DNA from: Neisseriaceae bacterium
Lineage (GTDB): Bacteria; Pseudomonadota; Gammaproteobacteria; Burkholderiales; UBA11063
Length of the DNA stretch: 12,996 bases
NCBI GenBank assembly: GCA_027371515.1
Contig: DAHXMX010000016.1
Span: forward strand, 1-12,996
Direction of reading: 5' to 3'
The notes below the pieces were generated by a model. It was not told the origin of the DNA. It did no database searches and saw nothing but the letters and a program-made list of their open reading frames with translations. Positions within the stretch are counted from its first letter, which is position 1. The number at the start of each line of letters is the position of its first letter. Shown here piece by piece: positions 1 through 7,373 of this stretch. The translations under genes were made by a program, and so were the position numbers.

Positions 1-1
1 A

Positions 2-760
2 TTGGACTTGGTGCAGATGGTCTATCATCATCAGCTTATGGACCAGAAGAGGCTTTTGGTATTGGTTGATAATGGGGTAAGTCAAGTGGTAACTGCGCCA
101 GTAATTAAAGCTCAAATAGGTGGTGGGCAAGTACAGATTTCAGGCGCGATGACTCCGCAACAAGCAAACGATACGTCATTATTATTAAGATCCGGATCTC
201 TTGCTGCTCCAATGAATATTATTGAAGAGCGCACCGTTGGTCCTTCATTAGGTGAAGAAAACATTCATAAAGGTTTCCATTCGGTATTATGGGGATTTGT
301 AGCAATTACTTTATTTATGATAATCTATTATCAAGTTTTTGGAGTAATCTCAGTAGTATCTTTGGCAGTGAATTTGTTGTTATTGATTGCAATATTATCA
401 ATGTTACAAGCAACACTGACGTTGCCTGGTATAGCCGCAATAGCTTTGGCTTTGGGTATGGCTATTGATTCAAATGTATTAATTAATGAACGAATTCGTG
501 AAGAGTTACGCAATGGGCGTAAAGTTCATCAAGCTATTGAGTCAGGTTATGAGCATGCATGGGCAACGATTATTGATTCAAATGTAACTACTTTAATTGC
601 AGGTCTTGCCTTATTGGCTTTTGGTTCTGGTCCGGTTAAAGGTTTTGCGGTAGTGCATTGTATTGGGATATTAACTTCAATGTTTAGTGCTGTATTAGTT
701 TCACGTGGTATAGTTGGATTTTTGTATGCTAATCGCCGCGTAAATAAATTACATATATAG
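2..760 (+). CDS. secD: SecD, C-terminal part (protein translocase subunit, 5' truncated by window edge)
   Basis: SecD works with SecF in the inner membrane and uses the proton gradient to pull exported proteins through SecYEG to the periplasm. Only the last 252 codons are here; the frame is open at the left edge, so the first TTG is an internal Leu. Visible parts are the end of the large periplasmic domain (APVI...IGGGQVQISG, residues 32-48 of this fragment), the linker EERTVGPSLG (75-84) and the membrane block with several hydrophobic segments from about residue 95. The SecD signature appears as AIDSNVLINERIREEL (154-169). D156 matches the conserved membrane Asp thought to carry protons; the usual DAN is DSN here. 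IDSNVTTLIAG (191-201) is the second conserved block. secF follows after 10 nt, as in most bacteria. Identification is secure. Confidence 0.97.
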   Translation: MDLVQMVYHHQLMDQKRLLVLVDNGVSQVVTAPVIKAQIGGGQVQISGAMTPQQANDTSLLLRSGSLAAPMNIIEERTVGPSLGEENIHKGFHSVLWGFVAITLFMIIYYQVFGVISVVSLAVNLLLLIAILSMLQATLTLPGIAAIALALGMAIDSNVLINERIREELRNGRKVHQAIESGYEHAWATIIDSNVTTLIAGLALLAFGSGPVKGFAVVHCIGILTSMFSAVLVSRGIVGFLYANRRVNKLHI

Positions 761-770
761 GTAGGTTATT

Positions 771-1700
771 ATGGAATTTTTTAGAATTAAAAAAGATATC
801 CCATTTATGAGTTATGGGAAGATAACGACGTTAATATCATTGATTACATTTATTTTAGCGGTGTTTTTTTTGATAAGTCGAGGGCTCAATTTATCAGTAG
901 AGTTTACAGGTGGTACTTTAATGGAAGTATCATATTCTCAAGCCGTTGATTTAAATAATGTGCGTAATACCATTATTAATAACGGTTATGAGCAAGCTAC
1001 GGTACAAAATTTGGGTACTGCTAATAATATAATGATTAGATTACCTAATAAAAATAATATGAATTCGGCTACAGTTTCAAATCAGGTTTTTAATTTAATT
1101 AAAAGTATCGGACCTGATGCTACAGTAAAAAGCGTTGAATTTATTGGACCTGAGGTAGGGCAAGATTTGGTAACTAATGGTTTGTTGGCAATATTATTTG
1201 TTTGTATTGGCATCATGGTTTATCTTGCAATTCGTTTTGAATGGCGTTTTGCTGTATCAGCGATTTTAGCTAATATGCATGATGTAGTAATCATTCTTGG
1301 CTGTTTTGCTTTCTTTAGATTAGAATTTTCGTTAACAGTATTAGCTGCGATTTTAGCGGTGCTTGGTTATTCGGTAAATGAATCAGTTGTTGTATTTGAT
1401 AGAATTCGTGAAAATTTCAGAACTATTCGCGGTGGAAGTACTGCTGATATTATAAATAATGCAATTACAGCAACAATGAGTCGTACAATTATTACTCATG
1501 GTTGTACTGAAATGATGGTTTTATCTATGTTATTATTTGGTGGTGCAAGTTTACATAATTTTGCACTTGCTTTAACTATTGGTATTGTTTTTGGTATTTA
1601 TTCATCAGTACTGGTGGCTTCTCCTTTAGTGATGTGGCTTGGAGTATCACGAGCTAACTTAATTAAACCAGTGAAGCATAAAGAAGATGCGGTGGTATAG
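771..1700 (+). CDS. secF: SecF, protein translocase subunit
   Basis: SecF is the partner of SecD in the SecDF complex, which aids late steps of protein export using the proton-motive force. The protein has 309 residues, normal for separate SecF proteins. It shows a first membrane segment (about 17-36), the conserved EFTGGT block (44-49), a small periplasmic domain, then the membrane bundle from about 134. The signature YSVNESVVVFDRIREN lies at 200-215 and MSRTIIT at 236-242. R238 matches the conserved Arg (R247 in E. coli numbering). The conserved Asp of the usual NDT motif (D213 in E. coli) is Glu here (E204, NES). I believe NES is common in betaproteobacteria, so this is probably a lineage trait and not damage. 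The ATG is preceded by TAGG five bases upstream, and the next gene starts 3 nt after the stop. Confidence 0.97.
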   Translation: MEFFRIKKDIPFMSYGKITTLISLITFILAVFFLISRGLNLSVEFTGGTLMEVSYSQAVDLNNVRNTIINNGYEQATVQNLGTANNIMIRLPNKNNMNSATVSNQVFNLIKSIGPDATVKSVEFIGPEVGQDLVTNGLLAILFVCIGIMVYLAIRFEWRFAVSAILANMHDVVIILGCFAFFRLEFSLTVLAAILAVLGYSVNESVVVFDRIRENFRTIRGGSTADIINNAITATMSRTIITHGCTEMMVLSMLLFGGASLHNFALALTIGIVFGIYSSVLVASPLVMWLGVSRANLIKPVKHKEDAVV

Positions 1701-1703
1701 AAG

Positions 1704-2336
1704 ATGGAATTTATCAATTTAATTTTGCATTTAGATAAATATTTAGCAGAAGTAATTGTTAATTACCACAATTATTTTTATTTATTATTTTTCTTGGTGA
1801 TTTTTGCTGAAACTGGATTGGTGGTAACTCCGTTTTTACCGGGTGATTCATTATTATTTATTGCGGGTGGTTTTGCTGCTAGTGGGCATTTAAATATTTA
1901 TTGGTTAATGATTATAATTTTCTTAGCTGCTTTTGGTGGGGATAATGTTAATTTTTTTGTAGGTAAATTATTAGGGGAACGTTTATTTAAAAATCCTAAT
2001 TCTAAGATATTTAGACGTGATTTATTAATAAAGACTCATAATTTTTATGAAATTCATGGACGTAGAACTATTGTAATAGCTAGATTTATTCCGCTTGTTC
2101 GTACTTTTGCGCCATTTGTTGCCGGTGTTGGTTATATGCCTTATCCTCGTTTTATCGGCTTTAGTATATTAGGCTCGTTTTTATGGATATTGATATTACT
2201 AGGTGGTGGGTATTTATTTGGTAATATTCCGTTTGTTAAGGAACATTTATCAATAGTTATTATGCTAGTGATGATTGTATCTGTGATACCTATTATCAAG
2301 ATGGTTATTGATGAGTTAAAAACAAAAAAAATATGA
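1704..2336 (+). CDS. DedA family inner-membrane protein (VTT/SNARE-associated domain)
   Basis: This is a 210-residue hydrophobic protein of the DedA family. Members are inner-membrane proteins linked to membrane homeostasis, proton-dependent transport and, in some cases, undecaprenyl-phosphate recycling. The family motif ETGLVVTPFLPGDSLLF sits at 36-52 and RFIPLVRTFAPFVAG at 127-141. E36, D48, R127 and R133 have the same mutual spacing as the residues reported as essential in E. coli YqjA (E39, D51, R130, R136). Hydrophobic segments lie at about 25-55, 65-80, 135-175 and 183-200. The gene starts 3 nt after secF and shares an ATGA overlap with trmB, so it is probably co-transcribed and coupled with both. 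No strong Shine-Dalgarno is visible. The exact substrate cannot be read from the sequence, so I give no specific gene name. Confidence 0.93.
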   Translation: MEFINLILHLDKYLAEVIVNYHNYFYLLFFLVIFAETGLVVTPFLPGDSLLFIAGGFAASGHLNIYWLMIIIFLAAFGGDNVNFFVGKLLGERLFKNPNSKIFRRDLLIKTHNFYEIHGRRTIVIARFIPLVRTFAPFVAGVGYMPYPRFIGFSILGSFLWILILLGGGYLFGNIPFVKEHLSIVIMLVMIVSVIPIIKMVIDELKTKKI

Positions 2337-3016
2337 TTTCTGTTGGTTCACATATTAAAAGCTTTGTGCTTCGTCAAGGTAAGATTACCTCCAGTCAAGA
2401 AATAGCATTAAAGACATTGATGCCTAAATATGGTATTGAGTATACGAATAGTATATTACCATTAGCAAATAGTTATGCTAATTATATGCATAAATTGGTA
2501 ATTGAAATTGGCTTTGGGATGGGTTATGCTACGTATCTTATTGCGCGTGATAATCCGGATATAAATTATTTAGGTATTGAAGTACATGGACCGGGTGTTG
2601 GTAGTTTATTAAAATTAATTGATGAAAATCATTTAACTAATCTAAAAGTAATTCGACATGATGCGATTGATGTATTAAATAATATGGTAGCAAATGATTC
2701 TATAGATGGGTTTCATATTTTTTTCCCTGATCCATGGCATAAGAAAAAGCATCATAAAAGACGGATTATTCGTTCACAATTTGTTGATATTTTGGTAGCA
2801 AAATTAAAAATAGGTGGTTATATTCATTTGGCTACTGATTGGGAGGATTACGCGCTTTGGATGTTAGATGTGTTAAATCAAAATCCATTAATTTACAATG
2901 CTTCAGTAGATGGTAATTATGTACCGCGACCTTGTTATCGTCCGTTGACTAAATTTGAGCAGCGTGGCTTAAAACTAGGGTATGCAGTACGGGATATTAT
3001 TTATATTAAAAAATAA
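2333..3016 (+). CDS. trmB: tRNA (guanine-N7-)-methyltransferase TrmB
   Basis: TrmB is a cytoplasmic S-adenosylmethionine-dependent enzyme that forms 7-methylguanosine at position 46 of the tRNA variable loop. The protein has 227 residues, close to the family length. The SAM-binding motif EIGFGMG is at 58-64 and the acidic end of the next strand at GIEVH (81-85). The catalytic and tRNA-binding signature FPDPWHKKKHHKRR spans 131-144, followed by ATDWEDY (167-173), and TKFEQRG (206-212) is the conserved C-terminal block. The N-terminal IKSFVLRQGK (8-17) matches the usual start region and supports this ATG, even though no Shine-Dalgarno is visible. The start overlaps the dedA stop as ATGA, which suggests translational coupling. 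The stop lies only 8 nt from the convergent hsdR stop. Confidence 0.97.
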   Translation: MISVGSHIKSFVLRQGKITSSQEIALKTLMPKYGIEYTNSILPLANSYANYMHKLVIEIGFGMGYATYLIARDNPDINYLGIEVHGPGVGSLLKLIDENHLTNLKVIRHDAIDVLNNMVANDSIDGFHIFFPDPWHKKKHHKRRIIRSQFVDILVAKLKIGGYIHLATDWEDYALWMLDVLNQNPLIYNASVDGNYVPRPCYRPLTKFEQRGLKLGYAVRDIIYIKK

Positions 3017-3024
3017 TTAATTAG

Positions 3025-6000
3025 TTAATCAAAATTTCTAGTATCTGTTTTCGATTTGTCACCTACACCTTTAAATTTCTCAACAAAGTCTTTAATTTTT
3101 TTAAGAATGCTTTGTTTTTTGTTTAGGTGTGTTGGATCTAAACGTTTCAGTTTAGGGATAACTTTATCGAGTTCTGTACCATTTTCATTAACATAGCCTT
3201 TGTTTAGCGATGTTTTGATGTATCGCTGTGCAGCTTCTTTGTTCAAATTTTCAGCATTAATTAATTCTTCTTCTTCACGCTGTCTTTCTGCTTGAGCGAA
3301 ATCAAAAAAAGCCTCAATAATGCTAGCTTTATTCGGGATATTATCAAAATCAGTTTGATTGATGAATTTAACTAACAAACTTTCTTTAGCGCGGTTACCA
3401 ACGCTGGCGCGAATTAAACGTCTAGCATCGTCAATTAATGCTGATTTATTTTTAGCTTTTTTATTATTTTCAAAAATTAATTCTAGAATATAATCTAAAT
3501 TAATCTCTTGCGACTTAAGCAGATCCACCTCAAAAACAACATCATCCCAATTAATAGTAGAGTTTTCTTTTTTCTTGTTTGATTTTTGGTTTTGGAGAAA
3601 TTCTTCACGAATATCATTATAAGTGGAGCGATAATCTTGTATAGTACGTTCTGCTGGAATTTTAATAGCTGCCATTTGGTTTAAATTATCGTCATTTAGA
3701 TAGTATTTAGCTTTAAATTCTTCTACAGCAGCATGATTGGTTTTATCTAGGTTTTGTAAAGCTTTTAAGCTTGTAAATTCGTCATAATTGTATAGTCCGT
3801 TTTCTACACGCAAGTATTCACCAAATAATTTAGTGAAATCTTTTTTATCTTTTTCAGTAGTAATTTCATCAGGTTTAGGGAAACGTTGCTGTAATTCGGC
3901 TATTATCTCCAAATAACCGCGCCGCGCTTCACCAGTTTCTATATCGGTAAACCCTTCCATGTATTCTTTGTGGCTTTTTTCTAGTACTACATTTTTAGTA
4001 TTTTTGTTACCAAATAATGAAATTGCATCAATGGTAGCTTGTTCTAAATCACGGAAGGTAACAATATTGCCAAATGTCTTGGTAGCATCATAAATACGGT
4101 TGGTGCGTGAATAGGCTTGTATTAGCCCATGATAGCGTAAGTTTTTATCTACAAACAGTGTATTTAAAGTTGGTGCATCAAAACCAGTTAAAAACATACC
4201 AACGACAATTAGCAAATCAATTTCTTGAGCTGCTACTCGTTTAGCTAAATCGCGGTAATAATTTTGAAATGTTTCGCTATCAACACCATAATTGGTGCCA
4301 AACATTTTATTATAGTCCTCAATTGCTGCAGTTAAGAATTCTTTGGCACTACTATTCATTGCCGTTGGTTCAAAGTTTTCATCAATAATATCGCCAATAG
4401 CACTTTGTTCTTCATTAGCAGCAAAAGAGAAGATAGTAGCAATTTTCAGCGGCTTATCATGTCCTTGCTGTAAGTTTTTAAATGATTCATAATATAATTT
4501 AGCTGCATCAACACTACTTACGGCAAACATGGCATTAAAGCCTTTATTATTGGCGATTAGGCGGTGGGTTTTTTGTTTAAAGTTAGCTAGTATATATTGC
4601 GAAATTTCACAAATTCGCTCTGGATGTAGTAATAATTCTTTGTTTTCTGCTGCGGTAAGTTTATTTTCGTCTTGCTCGGTTTCAATTGACTTAAATTTTG
4701 GGCGTACACTGTTGTAATCTACTTTAAATTTTAGTACCTTTCCATCACGAATGGCATCAGTAATCACGTATGAATGTAATTCATTTCCGAACATGCTGGC
4801 AGTAGTTTCAGAGCCAAGCGCATTTTGTGGAAAAATCGGTGTGCCGGTAAAACCAAATTGATAAAATTTCTTGAATCTTGCTCTTATATTTTGTTGTGCT
4901 TTACCAAATTGCGAACGGTGTGCTTCATCAAAAATAAATACTACTTGCTTATCATAGATAGGTAAATTTTTTTCAGTTTTTATTAGGTTATTTAATTTTT
5001 GAATTGTAGTAACAATGATTTTGTTATCATTGCTTTCAATATTACGCTTAAGTCCTGTGGTATTTTCTGAACCATTAACGCTATCCCGGGAAAATTTTTG
5101 GTATTCTTTTATGGTTTGATAGTCAAGATCTTTGCGGTCAACTACAAAAAATACCTTGTCGATAAAATCTAGCTCTGTAGCTAAGCGTGCAGCCTTAAAG
5201 CTGGTTAAGGTTTTGCCGGAGCCTGTGGTATGCCAAATATAACCGCCACTTTCTGGTTTGCTCCAATTTTTTGCTTTAAATGAGCTATTTATTTTCCACA
5301 AAATGCGTTCGGTAGCAGCGATCTGGTAGGGGCGCATTATCAATAAATTGTCTTGAGTATCAAATACTGAATAACGCAGCAGAATATTTAACAAAGTGTT
5401 TTTTTGCAGAAATGTTGCAGTAAAATCTTTTAAGTCTTTGATTGGTGTGTTATCTGATCGTGACCAATTCATGGTGAAATCAAAGCTGTTTTTGTTGCGT
5501 TTAGTAGTATTAGCAAAATAACGGCTATCGGTACCGTTTGAAATCACGAAAAGCTGTAAATATTTAAATAGTGAATTTTCAGTATTAAAGCTTTCTTTGC
5601 TATAGCGGTGTATTTGGTTAAATGCTTCACGAATAGCAATGCCGCGTTTTTTTAGTTCGATTTGAACTAAGGGCAAGCCATTTACTAAAATGGTTACATC
5701 ATAACGATTGGCATTAGTGCCTGTTTGTGTAAACTGGTTAATCACTTGTACTTTATTGCGTGCAATATGTTTTTTATCTAATAGATAGATATTTTTCATA
5801 TGCTTATTATCAAAAATAAAATCGTGAGTATTGTTATCATGAATTTTACGGGTTTTTTTAATAATATCATCATTTGGTTTATCTAAAAATTCCGCCACAA
5901 AGCGCGACCATTCACTATCGGAAAATTGTACATCATTTAGAATTTGTAACTGCACGCGTACATTGGCAAGCATTTTGTCTGTAGTATTTAAATCAGGTAG

Positions 6001-6153
6001 ATATTCGTACCCTTGATTTTTTAAATCATTAATCAATTCATGCTCTAGCTCTGCTTCACTTTGATAGTTTGTGACTTGTTGCTCAAACTTGGTATATTTG
6101 TCTAAAACAATGAAATTATTTGATTCTACAATAGGCTTGGTATCATTAATCAT
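3025..6153 (-). CDS. hsdR: Type I restriction enzyme, R (motor and nuclease) subunit HsdR, EcoR124I-like
   Basis: HsdR is the ATP-driven translocase and nuclease of a type I restriction-modification complex (R2M2S). It binds the methylase core, pulls DNA past it and cuts far from the target. The 1042 residues are close to the roughly 1040 of EcoR124I HsdR. The PD-ExK type nuclease shows as RYDV...QIELKK (150-169) with D152, E166 and K168, then the QxxxY motif QIHRY (180-184). The helicase part has Walker A HTTGSGKT (308-315), DEAH (409-412), TGTP (436-439), GMFLTGFDAP (652-661) and QAYSRTNR (679-686). The C-terminal third is the region that contacts the methylase core. The ATG overlaps the hsdS stop (ATGA) and has AGGA six bases upstream. 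The frame is intact and no catalytic residue is missing, so the subunit is probably active. The wording follows EcoR124I closely, hence type IC. Confidence 0.98.
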   Translation of the reverse strand: MINDTKPIVESNNFIVLDKYTKFEQQVTNYQSEAELEHELINDLKNQGYEYLPDLNTTDKMLANVRVQLQILNDVQFSDSEWSRFVAEFLDKPNDDIIKKTRKIHDNNTHDFIFDNKHMKNIYLLDKKHIARNKVQVINQFTQTGTNANRYDVTILVNGLPLVQIELKKRGIAIREAFNQIHRYSKESFNTENSLFKYLQLFVISNGTDSRYFANTTKRNKNSFDFTMNWSRSDNTPIKDLKDFTATFLQKNTLLNILLRYSVFDTQDNLLIMRPYQIAATERILWKINSSFKAKNWSKPESGGYIWHTTGSGKTLTSFKAARLATELDFIDKVFFVVDRKDLDYQTIKEYQKFSRDSVNGSENTTGLKRNIESNDNKIIVTTIQKLNNLIKTEKNLPIYDKQVVFIFDEAHRSQFGKAQQNIRARFKKFYQFGFTGTPIFPQNALGSETTASMFGNELHSYVITDAIRDGKVLKFKVDYNSVRPKFKSIETEQDENKLTAAENKELLLHPERICEISQYILANFKQKTHRLIANNKGFNAMFAVSSVDAAKLYYESFKNLQQGHDKPLKIATIFSFAANEEQSAIGDIIDENFEPTAMNSSAKEFLTAAIEDYNKMFGTNYGVDSETFQNYYRDLAKRVAAQEIDLLIVVGMFLTGFDAPTLNTLFVDKNLRYHGLIQAYSRTNRIYDATKTFGNIVTFRDLEQATIDAISLFGNKNTKNVVLEKSHKEYMEGFTDIETGEARRGYLEIIAELQQRFPKPDEITTEKDKKDFTKLFGEYLRVENGLYNYDEFTSLKALQNLDKTNHAAVEEFKAKYYLNDDNLNQMAAIKIPAERTIQDYRSTYNDIREEFLQNQKSNKKKENSTINWDDVVFEVDLLKSQEINLDYILELIFENNKKAKNKSALIDDARRLIRASVGNRAKESLLVKFINQTDFDNIPNKASIIEAFFDFAQAERQREEEELINAENLNKEAAQRYIKTSLNKGYVNENGTELDKVIPKLKRLDPTHLNKKQSILKKIKDFVEKFKGVGDKSKTDTRNFD

Positions 6154-7373
6154 GCTATATCCTGTGGAAAGTCTAAAAGCATATCACGGTAATATTCATA
6201 TTGTTGCTGACGCAATTCAATCTCACGTGGTAAACCTTCGGTAATGGAGTTCGTCAATGTATCGAACTTATCTAATGTAAGTGCAATGCGCTCTTGTACA
6301 TCAAGGTTTTTTGGAACTGGAAAATGGTACTCCATTATTTTAGATTTATTGCCACGTGGCATTTTTGCGCCCTTAGCATGCTGCATATTGTAATCAAAAA
6401 ATTTTTCATCAGCCAAAACGTGATATAAATATCGAGGGTTTATTGCTCCATTAATAGGATGAACAACCAATACATCGCCATTTGTTCCACCAGCACGATC
6501 TGCTTGCCATATCTTTTTTAAGTAGGGGCGAATATTACCAATTAAGATGTCATTATTACAATATCCAGTTAAATTACCTTCGATTGGTACATAATTAGAC
6601 TCTTTTTTTCCTGCTCGATTTTGTAAAAGATTATCAACGCCGACATAATTTGTTTTATCAAGCTGGTCACAATTAATACGTATTTTTGAATACTGTGCCA
6701 CCTCTCCCAATGTTTTCCATTCGATTTCTCCATTATCAAAATTCAACAACAAGTCGCGATAATAGCTATATTGTTTTTTACGAGCTGTAAGTTCTGTTGT
6801 AAGTTCTGTTGTAAGTTCTGTGAATGCGTCCAAAATACAGACAATTTCAGCCTGAACAGATAACGGAGGAATTGGGATTTTTATTTTATTAAATCTTGAC
6901 TTAGATATGTTAAAGCGTGTTACACCACTTGCGGTCTTTGTAATCTGAGCACGCATGAAATGACTGCGAAATAAATATTTTGAAAATTCTGGTATTATTT
7001 GTATATTGTCATTAAATCTTACGCCAAATGAAAAACTATTCAGATAAACTTTTTCATCGAATTTGGTTGTAACTGATGAAGATATCCCTACTTCATCTAC
7101 TGTTTCTGATGAAGCGGTAAATAAAACATCACCGTATTTTACTTCATTTTGTTTTTCAGAAGCAGATATTTTTACAGCCTCGAGACTATCAAAGTTTATT
7201 TTTATGTTGTTAAAAATATTTTTATATGAAATATATTTAGCATTTCCATTTTTAAAGTCGTCTTTATTTTTTCCAGAAAGTCCACCATAGGTTTTTGCCA
7301 CTTCTCCCAATGTTTTCCATTCTATTTTAATGCCATCAAGTAGCTTATCTATATAATCTTTATATATTTTCAT
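6150..7373 (-). CDS. hsdS: Type I restriction-modification specificity subunit HsdS, type IC-like
   Basis: HsdS recognises the bipartite DNA target and holds two HsdM subunits. The 407 residues show the classic two-half layout. A conserved entry block IEWKTLGEVA (17-26) is followed by target recognition domain 1 (about 27-170). A central helical linker follows, with LDAF, TELT x3 (185-196) and RKKQYSYYRDLLL. A second IEWKTLGEVA (217-226) leads to domain 2 (about 227-355) and a C-terminal helix with LDKFDTLTNSITEGLPREIE. The linker and C-terminal wording match EcoR124I, but both recognition domains look different from those I remember for EcoR124I, so the target is probably different. The target cannot be read from sequence alone. 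GGAG eight bases upstream of the ATG supports the start. Overlaps with hsdM and hsdR (ATGA each) indicate coupled translation. Confidence 0.97.
   Translation of the reverse strand: MKIYKDYIDKLLDGIKIEWKTLGEVAKTYGGLSGKNKDDFKNGNAKYISYKNIFNNIKINFDSLEAVKISASEKQNEVKYGDVLFTASSETVDEVGISSSVTTKFDEKVYLNSFSFGVRFNDNIQIIPEFSKYLFRSHFMRAQITKTASGVTRFNISKSRFNKIKIPIPPLSVQAEIVCILDAFTELTTELTTELTARKKQYSYYRDLLLNFDNGEIEWKTLGEVAQYSKIRINCDQLDKTNYVGVDNLLQNRAGKKESNYVPIEGNLTGYCNNDILIGNIRPYLKKIWQADRAGGTNGDVLVVHPINGAINPRYLYHVLADEKFFDYNMQHAKGAKMPRGNKSKIMEYHFPVPKNLDVQERIALTLDKFDTLTNSITEGLPREIELRQQQYEYYRDMLLDFPQDIA
6697..6727 (-). repeat. 31-bp direct repeat, copy 2 (start of the second HsdS half)
   Basis: This copy encodes the second IEWKTLGEVA block (HsdS residues 217-226). 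It matches the stretch at 7297-7327 at 29 of 31 positions; the differences fall at 6702/7302 and 6723/7323, leaving 20 identical bases in a row between them. The offset is exactly 600 bp. It reflects the internal duplication of hsdS and could support recombination between the two halves. Confidence 0.9.
6786..6821 (-). repeat. Three perfect 12-bp tandem repeats in the hsdS central linker (TELT x3)
   Basis: The + strand unit TGTAAGTTCTGT occurs three times with no mismatch (6786-6797, 6798-6809, 6810-6821). On the coding strand it encodes TELT-TELT-TELT at HsdS residues 185-196. In the EcoR124I/EcoR124II pair, two versus three TAEL repeats at this position change the non-specific spacer of the target by one base. 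The linker between LDAF and RKKQY is 13 residues here. From memory that equals the EcoR124I length, so an N6-type spacing would be the first guess. Gain or loss of one unit stays in frame. Confidence 0.9.
7297..7327 (-). repeat. 31-bp direct repeat, copy 1 (start of the first HsdS half)
   Basis: This is the partner of the repeat at 6697-6727 and encodes the first IEWKTLGEVA block (HsdS residues 17-26). Near identity at the DNA level, in a gene whose recognition domains differ, suggests recent duplication, gene conversion or selection for exchangeable half-genes. Confidence 0.9.

Noticed and set aside
331..513. Open frame of 60 codons on the minus strand inside secD
   Set aside because: It is antisense to the conserved membrane block of secD, which explains the open frame.
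864..871. Run of eight T in secF as a phase-variable tract
   Set aside because: secF is a core export gene in frame across the run, and similar runs are expected in AT-rich DNA; there is no sign of a frameshift.
4529..4717. Open frame of 62 codons on the + strand inside hsdR
   Set aside because: It is antisense to a conserved part of hsdR; composition follows from the hsdR codons.
7063..7290. Open frame of 75 codons on the + strand inside hsdS
   Set aside because: It is antisense to a clear hsdS recognition domain and has no recognisable domain or ribosome binding site.
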